This document shows positions 16,569 to 25,928 of a stretch of 64,000 nucleotides of DNA, piece by piece (position 1 is the first letter of the stretch; each line of letters starts with the position of its first letter). A program made the position numbers and the translations under genes. This stretch comes from Actinoplanes aureus (GTDB lineage Bacteria > Actinomycetota > Actinomycetes > Mycobacteriales > Micromonosporaceae). The stretch covers positions 310,001 through 374,000 of the forward strand of contig NZ_JADQTO010000007.1 in the NCBI RefSeq assembly GCF_015704865.1, given 5' to 3'. The notes under the pieces are model-generated. The model ran no database searches. It was not told where the DNA came from and saw only the letters and a list, made by a program, of their open reading frames with translations.

Positions 16569-18380
16569 TCAGGCGCGGTAGTACGTACGGGTCGTCACGT
16601 ACTTGAGGTTGCCCGCCCCGTCGTACGCCCGTACCCGGACCTTCATCGTCTTCTTCTGCTTGGCCACCTGGAAGCTGAGCTGGTAGCCCGCCTTCGTATC
16701 GGTGGCGACCACCTTGCCGTTCACCAGCAGCTGCACCTTGCGGATGCCGGACCGGTCGGAGGCCTTGACATTGATTCTGACGGTGCCCTTCACCTTGGCC
16801 TTGTTCTTCGGGCCCTTGGTGATGCTCACGGTCGGCTTCACGTTGTCGGCGATCACGACGCGGTAACCGCTCATGGTGCGGTTGCCGGCCTTGTCGGTGA
16901 CCCGCAGCTGCAGCTTGAGCGCGCCGTTACGCCCGGCGGTGTTCAGAGCGGGCGCGAACGGGGCGGTGTAATCCACGCTGTGCCACTTGCCGTCCACGTA
17001 CAGATCGACGGCGCGGATGCCGGACTTGCTGTCGGCCATCCCGGTCGGGACGATCGGCACCGTGCCGTGCACCGCCGCGTTCTGCCGCGGGCTGATCCCG
17101 CCCACGGTCGGCGGCACGGTGTCGGTGGCCTTGAAGAGCGAGGCGTTCGCGTCCACCAGGCCGTACTTCACCCGGTTGCTGATCTTGCGAGCGCTGGCGA
17201 CGATCGAGTTCTGCAGGCTCCACCCGGAGTAGTTCGGACGCACCGAGGCGACCAGCGCGGCCGCACCGGCGACCAGCGGGGCGGCGAACGAGGTGCCCTG
17301 CAGGGTGTAGCCGCCGCAGTTCGTGTAGTCGCCGTCCCAGCAGTACCTGCCGTTGCTCCACATGCCGGCGGTGATGCCCGGCGCCGCGACGTCCACCCAG
17401 TTCGCGCCGTAGCTGGACCAGCTCGTCAGCGCGGTGCCGCCGGTACGGGTGTTGGTGGCGGCCACCGACAGCACGTCCGGGTACGCCGCCGGGTAGTTGA
17501 CCGGGTTGCCCTCGTCGCCCTCGTTACCGGCCGCGGCAACCACCAGAACACCGCGGCCGTTCGCGTACGCCACCGCGTTCTGAATGGTCGTCGAGCGCGA
17601 CGGGCCGCCCAGCGACATGTTGATGATCTTCGCGCCCTGCTTGACCGCGTAGATGATCCCCTGGGCGATGTCGTAGTTGTAGCCGACGCCGTTCTTGCCG
17701 CCCAGGACCTTCACCGGGAGGATCTGGCAACTGGCGCAGACCCCGGCCATGCCGGTCCCGTTGTTGGGGGTGGCCGCGATCAGCGAGGCGACCACCGTGC
17801 CGTGGCGGAACGCGCCCGCGTCGTTGTCGTTGGCGTCGTTGTCGTAGTTGAAGAAGTCGTATCCGGGAAGCACCTTGCCGGCCAGGTCACCGACCGGCGA
17901 GACGCCGGTGTCCAGGACCGCGACCTTCACGGCCGCGCCGGTCGTGGTGTCCCACGCCTTCGGCACGTTGAGCTGGGTCAGCTCTCGCTGGTTGCCGGCG
18001 GCGAAGACCGGGTCGTTCGGCGCCACGTCGAACGCCCGGGACTGCCGGTCCACCTCGACGTACGCGACGTCCGGGTCGCTCTCCAGCGCGGCGATCGCGG
18101 CCGTCGCCTTCGATCCGGCGACCTCGACGGACTTGGCCCGGAGCTCGACGCCCAGCTGACTCGACATCTTGCTGCGACGGGCGCTCGCCTCGCTCACACC
18201 GAGCCGGGCGGCGGCGGAGAGAGCGGCCGTGGCGGTGTCGACCCCGGGCTTGAAGCCCACGATGAGCCGCACCGGCAGCGAAGGCGATTCCGCGGCACCG
18301 GCAACGCCGAACCCGCCGAGGCTCACGGCGAGACCCGCGGTGACGAGCCCGACTGTGATGCGCCGGTGAGTGGATTTCAT
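16569..18380 (-). CDS. secreted subtilisin-like serine protease (S8)
   Basis: 603 residues. Signal peptide (1-29, ending AGAA), I9-type propeptide (about 36-118), then a peptidase S8 domain with catalytic D157 (AVLDTGVS), H193 (FRHGTVVAS), oxyanion N286 (AAAGNEGD) and S364 (GTSFAAP). Cys pairs CASC (214/218) and 347/355 may form disulfides. After about residue 415 come two Ig-like/Big-type beta domains, the second beginning KPTVSITKGP. The ATG at 18380 has GGGGGAGG about 10 bases upstream. Probably degrades extracellular protein or processes envelope proteins. Confidence 0.93.
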   Translation of the reverse strand: MKSTHRRITVGLVTAGLAVSLGGFGVAGAAESPSLPVRLIVGFKPGVDTATAALSAAARLGVSEASARRSKMSSQLGVELRAKSVEVAGSKATAAIAALESDPDVAYVEVDRQSRAFDVAPNDPVFAAGNQRELTQLNVPKAWDTTTGAAVKVAVLDTGVSPVGDLAGKVLPGYDFFNYDNDANDNDAGAFRHGTVVASLIAATPNNGTGMAGVCASCQILPVKVLGGKNGVGYNYDIAQGIIYAVKQGAKIINMSLGGPSRSTTIQNAVAYANGRGVLVVAAAGNEGDEGNPVNYPAAYPDVLSVAATNTRTGGTALTSWSSYGANWVDVAAPGITAGMWSNGRYCWDGDYTNCGGYTLQGTSFAAPLVAGAAALVASVRPNYSGWSLQNSIVASARKISNRVKYGLVDANASLFKATDTVPPTVGGISPRQNAAVHGTVPIVPTGMADSKSGIRAVDLYVDGKWHSVDYTAPFAPALNTAGRNGALKLQLRVTDKAGNRTMSGYRVVIADNVKPTVSITKGPKNKAKVKGTVRINVKASDRSGIRKVQLLVNGKVVATDTKAGYQLSFQVAKQKKTMKVRVRAYDGAGNLKYVTTRTYYRA

Positions 18381-18495
18381 ACGCTACTAGCCTCCCCCGT
18401 AGCGACGGTCGCGTATCGACGCGTCGCCGAGCCAGCGTACTGGCGATCTTGAATTCCGCAAGACCCGGGACCATTCAGCGGGATATGGACGAACG

Positions 18496-18525
18496 TTGAG
18501 CACTACACCGGCGGTCCTCTAGGGT
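18496..18525 (+). promoter_or_regulatory. promoter of a leaderless LCP-protein transcript
   Basis: TTGAGC (18496-18501), 18-bp spacer, TAGGGT (18520-18525), then 6 bases to the ATG. No SD. One of the better promoter matches in the window. Confidence 0.6.
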
Positions 18526-18531
18526 TCCGCT

Positions 18532-19644
18532 ATGCGGAACAGCAAGATCACTTGGGCGATGCTCGCCGGCGTCATCCTGGCGCTGGTCGCCGGCATCGGC
18601 GTCGCGGTAGCGATCAATCGGAATTCCTCCGAGCCGGCCGCCGCACCGGCCGGTCCCCAGCCGGGGCCCTCGGCCACGGCATCGGCCACTCCCTCGGCCT
18701 CGCCGTCGCCCGCCCCCTCACCCGGCGTCGACATCAAAGGCCCGCTGGATCTGGTGCTGGTCGGCGTCGACACCCGAGTCTCCATTCCGGACTGGGAGCC
18801 GCACGCCGACGCCATCATGCTGTTGCACGTGGACGCCGGGCTGAAATCCGCATACCTCTACTCGCTCCCCCGCGACCTGCGGGTGGACATCCCGGCCTAC
18901 AAGAAGTCCGGATTCGGCGGCGGTCGCTACAAGATCACCGAGGCGATGAGCCGGGGGTCGCGCATCCCGGGTTCGAAGAAGAAGAGCGTCGCGCAGGGGT
19001 ACGAGCTGCTCACCAAGACGCTCAGCCGGTACACCGGGATCAAGACCTTCCAGGGCGGCGCGATCCTCAACTTCGGCGGCATGGCGAAGCTCGTCGACGA
19101 GCTCGGCGGCATCGACATGACGATCGACCAGCGGGTCGAGTCCCGGCATCGCAAGCCGGACGGATCGCTGCGCCCACTCGCCCGCGGCGGCGGCGACTTC
19201 GTCGGGCCGCAGGCGGTGTACCAGCCCGGCAAACGGCACCTGGTGGGCTGGCAGGCGATCGACTACGCCCGGCAGCGGTACGGCCTGCCGAACGGCGACT
19301 ACGACCGGCAGCGGCACCACCGGCAACTGGTCCGGGCGATCCTGGCCACGGCGATGAAGCAGGGGCTGGAGGATCCGGCGAAGCTCGGCGGGGTGATCCG
19401 CGCGCTCGGCAAGTCGCTGGTGTACGTGGGTGGGCGTACCCCGTTCGAGTACGCGTACGCCCTGCGTGACCTGACCCCGGCGAACATCACCATGGTGAGC
19501 CTGCCCGGCGGCGGGGTCGGCCGTGGCGGCGGTTACCTGGGCGAACAGCTGAAGGCGGAGGGCAAGGGCTTCCTCAAGGCGCTGGCCAGGAATCAACACG
19601 CCGCCTACCTGGCAGATCATCCCAAGCTGGTCGACAAGGGATAG
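18532..19644 (+). CDS. LytR-CpsA-Psr family cell-wall ligase
   Basis: 370 residues. One N-terminal membrane anchor (about 7-29), a Pro/Ser/Ala-rich spacer (35-63), then the LCP catalytic domain: LDLVLVGVDTR with the lipid/metal-binding Asp and Arg, SLPRDLRVDIP (family SxPRD motif), YKITEAMSRG, and the C-terminal DYARQRYG with YDRQRHHRQL, all hallmarks of the phosphotransferases that attach anionic glycopolymers to peptidoglycan. Which polymer is attached is unknown. Active site lies outside the membrane. Confidence 0.9.
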   Translation: MRNSKITWAMLAGVILALVAGIGVAVAINRNSSEPAAAPAGPQPGPSATASATPSASPSPAPSPGVDIKGPLDLVLVGVDTRVSIPDWEPHADAIMLLHVDAGLKSAYLYSLPRDLRVDIPAYKKSGFGGGRYKITEAMSRGSRIPGSKKKSVAQGYELLTKTLSRYTGIKTFQGGAILNFGGMAKLVDELGGIDMTIDQRVESRHRKPDGSLRPLARGGGDFVGPQAVYQPGKRHLVGWQAIDYARQRYGLPNGDYDRQRHHRQLVRAILATAMKQGLEDPAKLGGVIRALGKSLVYVGGRTPFEYAYALRDLTPANITMVSLPGGGVGRGGGYLGEQLKAEGKGFLKALARNQHAAYLADHPKLVDKG

Positions 19645-19649
19645 CGCCG

Positions 19650-19655
19650 TAATCT
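19650..19655 (+). promoter_or_regulatory. -10 box of a leaderless M1 peptidase transcript
   Basis: TAATCT, then 6 bases, then ATG 19662; no SD. Lies just after the LCP stop, so the peptidase could have its own promoter in addition to readthrough. Confidence 0.5.
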
Positions 19656-19661
19656 CGAATC

Positions 19662-21074
19662 ATGATGCGACGCGGCTGGCCGGCCCTGGTGCTACTACTG
19701 CTCACCGGGTGCTCCCCCGACGAGAACCGGCTGGCACCGCCGCCCAGCCCGTCGGCCGCGCCCACCTTCCGTCCCGGCACGGACGGTGCCGGTGACCCGT
19801 ACTTTCCCAAGTACGGCAACGGTGGGTACGACGTCGCCGGTTACGACCTGAACCTGCGGTACGACCCGGGCGCCGGCCGGCTCAGCGGCACCGCGACCAT
19901 CACCGCGACCGCCACCCAGGACCTGTCCCGGTTCAACTTCGATCTCGCTCACCTCAAGGCCGAGGAGATCACTGTGGACGGAGCGGCCGCCACCGGCACC
20001 GCCGAGGGCAACGAACTGGTGGTCACGCCGGCCGCCGGCATCCGCAACGGGCAGCGGTTCACCGTCGTGGTCCGGTACGCGGGCCGGCCCGGCCTGCTGG
20101 AGAACAAGACGCTCGGCAACGGCGGGTGGATGCGTACCGCGGACGGCGCCATCGCGCTCGGCCAGCCGGAGTCGGCCAGCACCTGGTACCCGGTCAACGA
20201 CCATCCGTCGGACAAGGCCACCTTCCGGCTCGCGATGACCGTCCCGGACGGCGTCGAGGTGCTCAGCAACGGCGTACCCGGCGCGCGGGAGACGACGGAC
20301 GACCTGACCACCTGGCACTGGAGCGAGAGCTCGCCGATGGCGAGTTACCTCTCCACCGTGGTCATCGGCCAGTACCGGATCACCACGGGCACCCACGCCG
20401 GCAAGCCGATGGTGACGGCGATCCCCGAGTCGCTCCCGGCTCGCGGCCCGGCGGCCCGGTCTCTCGCCCGGACCGGGGAGATCACCGACTTCCTGGCGGG
20501 GCACTTCGGGCCGTATCCGTTCGACGCCAACGGCGGCGTCGTGGTCGACGCGGACCAGATCGCCTACGCGCTGGAGACGCAGTCCCGGCCGGTCTACGGC
20601 AACACGTTCTTCACGAGCGGCCCCAACCCGGGGGTGGTCGCGCACGAGCTGGCGCACCAGTGGTTCGGTGACAGCGTGGCGTTGAGCCGGTGGCAGGACA
20701 TCTGGCTCAACGAGGGCTTCGCCACGTACGCGGAATGGCTCTGGTCCGAGCACGAGGGCGAGGCGACCGCGCAGGAGCTGTTCGACCAGAGGTACGCCAG
20801 CTTCGACTGGCGCCTGATTCCCGGCGACCCGACCCCGGCCCGCATCTTCGGTGAGGCCGTCTACCAGCGGGGCGCGATGACCGTACACGCGCTGCGCCGC
20901 ACCATCGGCGACCCGGCGTTCGCCAAGCTGGTGAAGTCGTGGACGAGCGAACACCGCAACGGCAACGTCACCGCCGAGGAGTTCACCGCGGCGGCGGAGG
21001 CGGCCTCCGGAAAGGACCTCGACGCCTTCTTCCAGGCCTGGCTCTACGGGACCGAGAAACCCCCGGCCCCGTAG
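19662..21074 (+). CDS. M1-family zinc metallopeptidase, lipoprotein
   Basis: 470 residues. Lipoprotein signal MMRRGWPALVLLLLTGC with lipidated Cys17 and a Pro/Ser-rich tether. The zinc site is HELAHQW (H328, E329, H332) with E351 in LNEGFATYAE. The aminopeptidase anchor motif normally GxMEN is ALETQSRP, so the substrate amino-terminus pocket deviates. An N-terminal saddle-like beta domain precedes the catalytic domain; the large C-terminal domain of PepN is absent, as in other short bacterial M1 members. Probably trims peptides at the outer membrane face. Ends 17 bases from the convergent guaB3. Confidence 0.9.
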   Translation: MMRRGWPALVLLLLTGCSPDENRLAPPPSPSAAPTFRPGTDGAGDPYFPKYGNGGYDVAGYDLNLRYDPGAGRLSGTATITATATQDLSRFNFDLAHLKAEEITVDGAAATGTAEGNELVVTPAAGIRNGQRFTVVVRYAGRPGLLENKTLGNGGWMRTADGAIALGQPESASTWYPVNDHPSDKATFRLAMTVPDGVEVLSNGVPGARETTDDLTTWHWSESSPMASYLSTVVIGQYRITTGTHAGKPMVTAIPESLPARGPAARSLARTGEITDFLAGHFGPYPFDANGGVVVDADQIAYALETQSRPVYGNTFFTSGPNPGVVAHELAHQWFGDSVALSRWQDIWLNEGFATYAEWLWSEHEGEATAQELFDQRYASFDWRLIPGDPTPARIFGEAVYQRGAMTVHALRRTIGDPAFAKLVKSWTSEHRNGNVTAEEFTAAAEAASGKDLDAFFQAWLYGTEKPPAP

Positions 21075-21090
21075 AAACGCCGCGGAGCAA

Positions 21091-22212
21091 TCAAGCCCTA
21101 TCGAGGACCAGGGCTACCTTCTGGAACTCCTTGACGTCGCGGTAACCGCACTTGGCCATCGCCCGGCGCAGGCCGCCGAACAGGTTGAGCTGACCGTCCG
21201 GCCGGTCGGCGGGACCGTACAGAACCTCTTCCAGGGTGCCGTCCGGCTCGCCGGCGATGCAGAAACCACCGCGCGGCAGGGCCGGGTGGCTGGCGGCCGA
21301 GTGCCACCAGGCACCACCGGCCGGCGCGCCCTCGGCGAGCGAGAGCGGCTCGCCCAGCATCACCGCGTCCGCACCGCAGCCGATCGCCTTGGCGATGTCA
21401 CCGGAGGTGGCGATGCCACCGTCGGCGATCAGGTGCACGTAGCGGCCGCCGGTCTCGTCCAGGTAGTCGCGGCGGGCGGCCGCGGCGTCGGCGATCGCGG
21501 TGGCCATCGGCACCCGGATGCCGAGCACCGTGTCCGTGGTGGCCCACTCGTCGGCGCCGACGCCGACGATGACGCCGGCCGCACCGGTACGCATCAGGTG
21601 CAGCGCCGTCTTGTAGTCGGTGCAGCCGCCGACGATGACCGGCAGGTCGAGGTCGGCGATGAACTCCTTGAGGTTGAGCGGTTCGTCCGTCGTGGACACG
21701 TGCTCGGCCGAGACCAGGGTGCCCTGGATGACCAGCAGGTCAACGCCGGCGTCGAGGACCACCGGTGCCAGCGCCAGGGTGTGCTGCGGCGACACCCGGA
21801 CGGCCACGGTGACGCCGCCGGCCCGGATCTGCCGGACCCGCTCGGCGATCAGGTCCGGCTTGATCGGCTCGGCGTACACCTCCTGCAACCGCTTGGTCGC
21901 ATCGGCGTCCTCGTCCAGCGAGGCGAGCTCCTCGAGGATCTTGGAGGGGTCCTCGTAGCGGGTCCAGAGACCCTCGGCGTTCAGCACGCCCAGGCCGCCG
22001 AGGCGGCCCAGGGCGATGGCGGAGTCGGGGCTCATGGTGGCGTCCGACGGGTGCGCGACGCAGGGGATCTTGAAGGGGTACGCGTCGAGCTTCCACTCGG
22101 TCGACACGTCGTCCACGTCGCGGGTACGACGGCTCGGAACGATCGCGATGTCATCCAGGTGGTACCCGCGCTGGGCGGTCTTGCCGAGGCCGATCTCCAC
22201 GACGTCACGCAT
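21091..22212 (-). CDS. guaB3: GuaB3 family IMP dehydrogenase-related protein
   Basis: 373 residues beginning MRDVVEIGLGKTAQRGYHLDDIAIVPS, the typical GuaB3 N-terminus. It has the TIM-barrel of IMPDH/GMP reductase without the CBS pair: VIVGGCTDYKTALHLMRTGAAG, then the phosphate loop ADGGIATSGDIAKAIGCGADAVMLG. The GuaB3 family is widespread in actinobacteria directly after guaB; recent literature links some members to GMP reductase-like activity, but I cannot tell here. SD GAAGG upstream of ATG 22212; 54 bases after guaB, likely same transcript. Confidence 0.92.
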   Translation of the reverse strand: MRDVVEIGLGKTAQRGYHLDDIAIVPSRRTRDVDDVSTEWKLDAYPFKIPCVAHPSDATMSPDSAIALGRLGGLGVLNAEGLWTRYEDPSKILEELASLDEDADATKRLQEVYAEPIKPDLIAERVRQIRAGGVTVAVRVSPQHTLALAPVVLDAGVDLLVIQGTLVSAEHVSTTDEPLNLKEFIADLDLPVIVGGCTDYKTALHLMRTGAAGVIVGVGADEWATTDTVLGIRVPMATAIADAAAARRDYLDETGGRYVHLIADGGIATSGDIAKAIGCGADAVMLGEPLSLAEGAPAGGAWWHSAASHPALPRGGFCIAGEPDGTLEEVLYGPADRPDGQLNLFGGLRRAMAKCGYRDVKEFQKVALVLDRA

Positions 22213-22266
22213 GATGGAAGCGCCTTCAGTCCTTTAATAGGCGGTGGGTGGGGTGGTTGGAAGGCT

Positions 22267-23757
<1,491 letters not shown>

Positions 23758-23867
23758 TCATCCCTAGAGAAGAGGCGGAGTTCATCATCCTACCCATCCC
23801 ACACGGGGCACCCGGGCGGCGGACAGAACGTGCGGGCCAGCACACCCACCGCCAAGGTGAGTACGGT

Positions 23868-24272
23868 ATGAGGGTGCAAGAAGAGCCGATCGACCCGTTC
23901 AACGGCGACCCGACCGACCCGGCCGCCGGTCTCGACGACCTCAACGAGGACGTCGAGTCCGAACCGCTGACCGAGGAAGAGCGGCAGGACGTCCTGGAGG
24001 ACCTCTCCGACCTGGAGATTTACCAGGCGCTGCTGAGTCCGACAGGCATCCGCGGACTGGTCATCGAGTGCGAGGACTGCCACGAGCCGCACTACTTCGA
24101 CTGGGATCTGCTGCGCGGAAACCTGCGGCACCTGCTGAGCAGCGGGCGGCCCCGGGTGCACGAGCCGGCCTACGATCCCGACCCCGACCACTACGTCACG
24201 TGGGAGTACGCACGCGGCTACGCCGACGGCGTGCACGACACACTGACAGAGGGCACGGACGACGAGAATTAG
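23868..24272 (+). CDS. DUF5319 family conserved actinobacterial protein
   Basis: 134 residues, very acidic N-terminal half (DDLNEDVESEPLTEEER), then the conserved block GIRGLVIECEDCHEPHYFDWDLLRGNL with a CxxC-type pair (ECEDCHEPHYF) that could bind metal, and a YVTWEYARGYADGVHD end. Such proteins sit beside guaB across actinobacteria; function is unknown. ATG 23868 is given; a GTG at 23874, which lies 6 bases after TACGGT, is an equally good leaderless start. Confidence 0.85.
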   Translation: MRVQEEPIDPFNGDPTDPAAGLDDLNEDVESEPLTEEERQDVLEDLSDLEIYQALLSPTGIRGLVIECEDCHEPHYFDWDLLRGNLRHLLSSGRPRVHEPAYDPDPDHYVTWEYARGYADGVHDTLTEGTDDEN

Positions 24273-24286
24273 AACCCGTCGTCCGT
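24255..24286 (+). terminator. hairpin overlapping the DUF5319 stop codon
   Basis: 10-bp perfect stem ACGGACGACG/CGTCGTCCGT (24255-24264, 24277-24286), with the stop codon in the loop, then CCGATTTTG. Located between convergent genes. Confidence 0.6.
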
Positions 24287-24305
24287 ACCCTCCGATTTTG
24301 CTTCT

Positions 24306-25154
24306 CTAGGCGACCAGGCCGGCTCGGAAGCCGGCGGCGACCGCGTGCGCGCGGTCGCGAGCGCCCAGCTTGCGGAACAACCGCCGGGCGTGCGTCTTGA
24401 CGGTGTCCTCCGAGACGAACAGTTCGCGGCCGATCTCGGCGTTGCTCTTGCCGTCGGCCATCCCCCGCAGCACCTGTAGCTCTCGCTCGGTGAGCGTGAG
24501 CCGCCGGGTCGCCGGAGCCGCGTCCGCCATGCCGACACCGGCCTCGTTGCCGGGCCACGCCACCATCGGCCGGCCGGTTGCCGGGTCGATCGGTGCGTCG
24601 CCACGCTGTGCCGGGACCATCGGCGAGTTGGGCAGCATGGCCGGTACCGCCGCCGCGTTCGGTACGCCCATGCCGGGACCGCCGTGGTACTGACCCCGGG
24701 CCGCCGGGGAGTTGTTGTTGCGCACGCCGCCGGCCACGGTGGCCGGTTGCGCGTTTGCTCCGTTGATCGGCATGCCCTGCGGGCGGACCGGCAACAGCAG
24801 CAGAAGTAGTGCCTTGGCGACGACGCTGACCAGGTCGTGCTCGACTCCGCGGATGACTCCGCGGGCGCCGGCGGCGACGGCTGCGGCCGCCACCCGGGGG
24901 TCTTCAGCGCCGAAGAGCACCACTTGTGCCTGCGGCGCGCGGGCCAGGACGCGCCGGGTGAACCCGACGCTGTCGGGACGGGTCACGGCGGTGTCGGCGA
25001 GAACCACTTCTGCCGGCCGTTCAGCCAGGCGGATCATGGCCTCGGTCTCGCTGACCGCGGTCCGGACGACGCCGGTCATGCCGAGCCGGGCCGCGGTGGA
25101 CGCGACGGTCTGGGCCGCCAGCGGGGTTCGGACGCACACGAGGACGGTACGCAC
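24306..25154 (-). CDS. bldM: BldM-like orphan LuxR/NarL-type regulator
   Basis: 282 residues. The C-terminal GerE helix-turn-helix (about 218-282) has LTERELQVLRGMADGKSNAEIG and SEDTVKTHARRLFRKLGARDRAHAVA, very close to Streptomyces BldM as I recall it. The receiver-like N-terminus keeps an Asp at the phospho position (D54, VVLADTAV) but has lost the acidic pocket (VCVRTP instead of xxDDxP), so it is unlikely to be phosphorylated normally. A Pro/Gly/Asn/Ala-rich linker of about 90 residues separates the domains and makes the protein longer than BldM (about 200). GTG 25154 has AAGGAGG 6 bases upstream. Divergent from whiD, as expected for the bldM-whiD locus. Confidence 0.78.
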   Translation of the reverse strand: MRTVLVCVRTPLAAQTVASTAARLGMTGVVRTAVSETEAMIRLAERPAEVVLADTAVTRPDSVGFTRRVLARAPQAQVVLFGAEDPRVAAAAVAAGARGVIRGVEHDLVSVVAKALLLLLLPVRPQGMPINGANAQPATVAGGVRNNNSPAARGQYHGGPGMGVPNAAAVPAMLPNSPMVPAQRGDAPIDPATGRPMVAWPGNEAGVGMADAAPATRRLTLTERELQVLRGMADGKSNAEIGRELFVSEDTVKTHARRLFRKLGARDRAHAVAAGFRAGLVA

Positions 25155-25382
25155 AGTGATCCTCCTTCTCTCTCAGAGGAGATCACGCGAGGGCCGCAGC
25201 ATTACGCGCTTTAGATGGAAAAAACGGGAAAGAAAGGTATGACTTGCCACCCCTTTGCCATACCGCTCACGAAGACATCGACATGTTGCGTGTGAGCCGG
25301 CGATCGCCGGGGTACACCCGCCAAAGGCCTGTAGCAGGCCGATGTCGAACGCTCCGCGGTGCCGCGCGGGAGGAGGGTGTTG
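25155..25382. promoter_or_regulatory. bldM-whiD divergent control region
   Basis: 228 bases without coding potential. It contains a perfect 14-bp palindrome CCGGCGATCGCCGG (25297-25310), a hairpin GGCCTG-TAG-CAGGCC (25326-25340 region), and an 11-bp direct repeat GATGTCGAACG at 25341-25351 and 25382-25392, the second copy covering the whiD start. The whiD SD is GGAGG in GGGAGGAGGG. Candidate binding sites for developmental regulators, not proven. Confidence 0.45.
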
Positions 25383-25769
25383 ATGTCGAACGTTCGCAGA
25401 CTGCCCGGGCCCATCGCCGATTTGTGGGACTGGCAGAGGCTGGGACTCTGCCGGGGCCGGGACAGCGCGCAGTTCTTCCACCCCGACGGCGAGCGCGGAT
25501 CGTCCCGCAATCGCCGCGAGGCCAAGGCCAAGGCCATGTGCGGCGCCTGCCCGGTCCGGGCGGAGTGTGCGGCGCACGCCCTCGCGGTCCGCGAGCCGTA
25601 CGGTGTCTGGGGAGGTTTCAGCGAATCGGAGCGGCTGCGGCTGCTCGCGGTCGGCTGGGAGGACCTGGCCGATCGTCACGGACGGGTCGACCTTGTCCGG
25701 CTCGAGGCGCGCCTCGGCCGGCCCCACAAGACGGCGGTACCCGCACAACGGCAGGCACCGGCGGCCTGA
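25383..25769 (+). CDS. whiD: WhiB-family Fe-S regulator (WhiD/WhiB3 type)
   Basis: 128 residues. Four cluster-binding Cys at 23 (GLCRGRD), 53 and 56 (MCGACP) and 62 (AECAAH), the C-x29-C-x2-C-x5-C pattern; the GVWGG turn at 74-78 and a basic C-terminus (RLGRPHKTAVPAQR). These proteins hold a 4Fe-4S cluster, respond to NO or O2 and bind the principal sigma factor. Placement next to a bldM-like gene and near guaB matches whiD of Streptomyces and whiB3 of Mycobacterium. ATG 25383 chosen for the strong SD; an ATG at 25359 lacks one. About 15 residues longer at the C-terminus than WhiD. Confidence 0.9.
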   Translation: MSNVRRLPGPIADLWDWQRLGLCRGRDSAQFFHPDGERGSSRNRREAKAKAMCGACPVRAECAAHALAVREPYGVWGGFSESERLRLLAVGWEDLADRHGRVDLVRLEARLGRPHKTAVPAQRQAPAA

Positions 25770-25803
25770 CGCCGCCCGGCGCGCGGCATCACCACACGGC
25801 TTG

Positions 25804-25833
25804 CGACACGGTCCTCGGCCGAGGACCGTGTCG
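25804..25833. terminator. 30-bp perfect palindrome between convergent genes
   Basis: CGACACGGTCCTCGG followed directly by its reverse complement, no spacer. 34 bases after the whiD stop and 95 before the end of the oxidoreductase gene. As RNA it would form a long stem usable on either strand, but there is no T-tract. Confidence 0.6.
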
Positions 25834-25928
25834 AGTGGTTCAGCGGTTCTTCAACCGCATCGGTGGACATGCAACCCACCGTATGAGCGACTTGCGTTTT
25901 CGAGTCGGACCGAAAGTGCGGCTTTCCG

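Noticed and set aside
25322..25345. Possible WhiG-type promoter (CAAA and GCCGATGT) ahead of whiD
   Set aside because: Spacing is 12 bases rather than the 14-16 expected and the -10 differs at the last positions.
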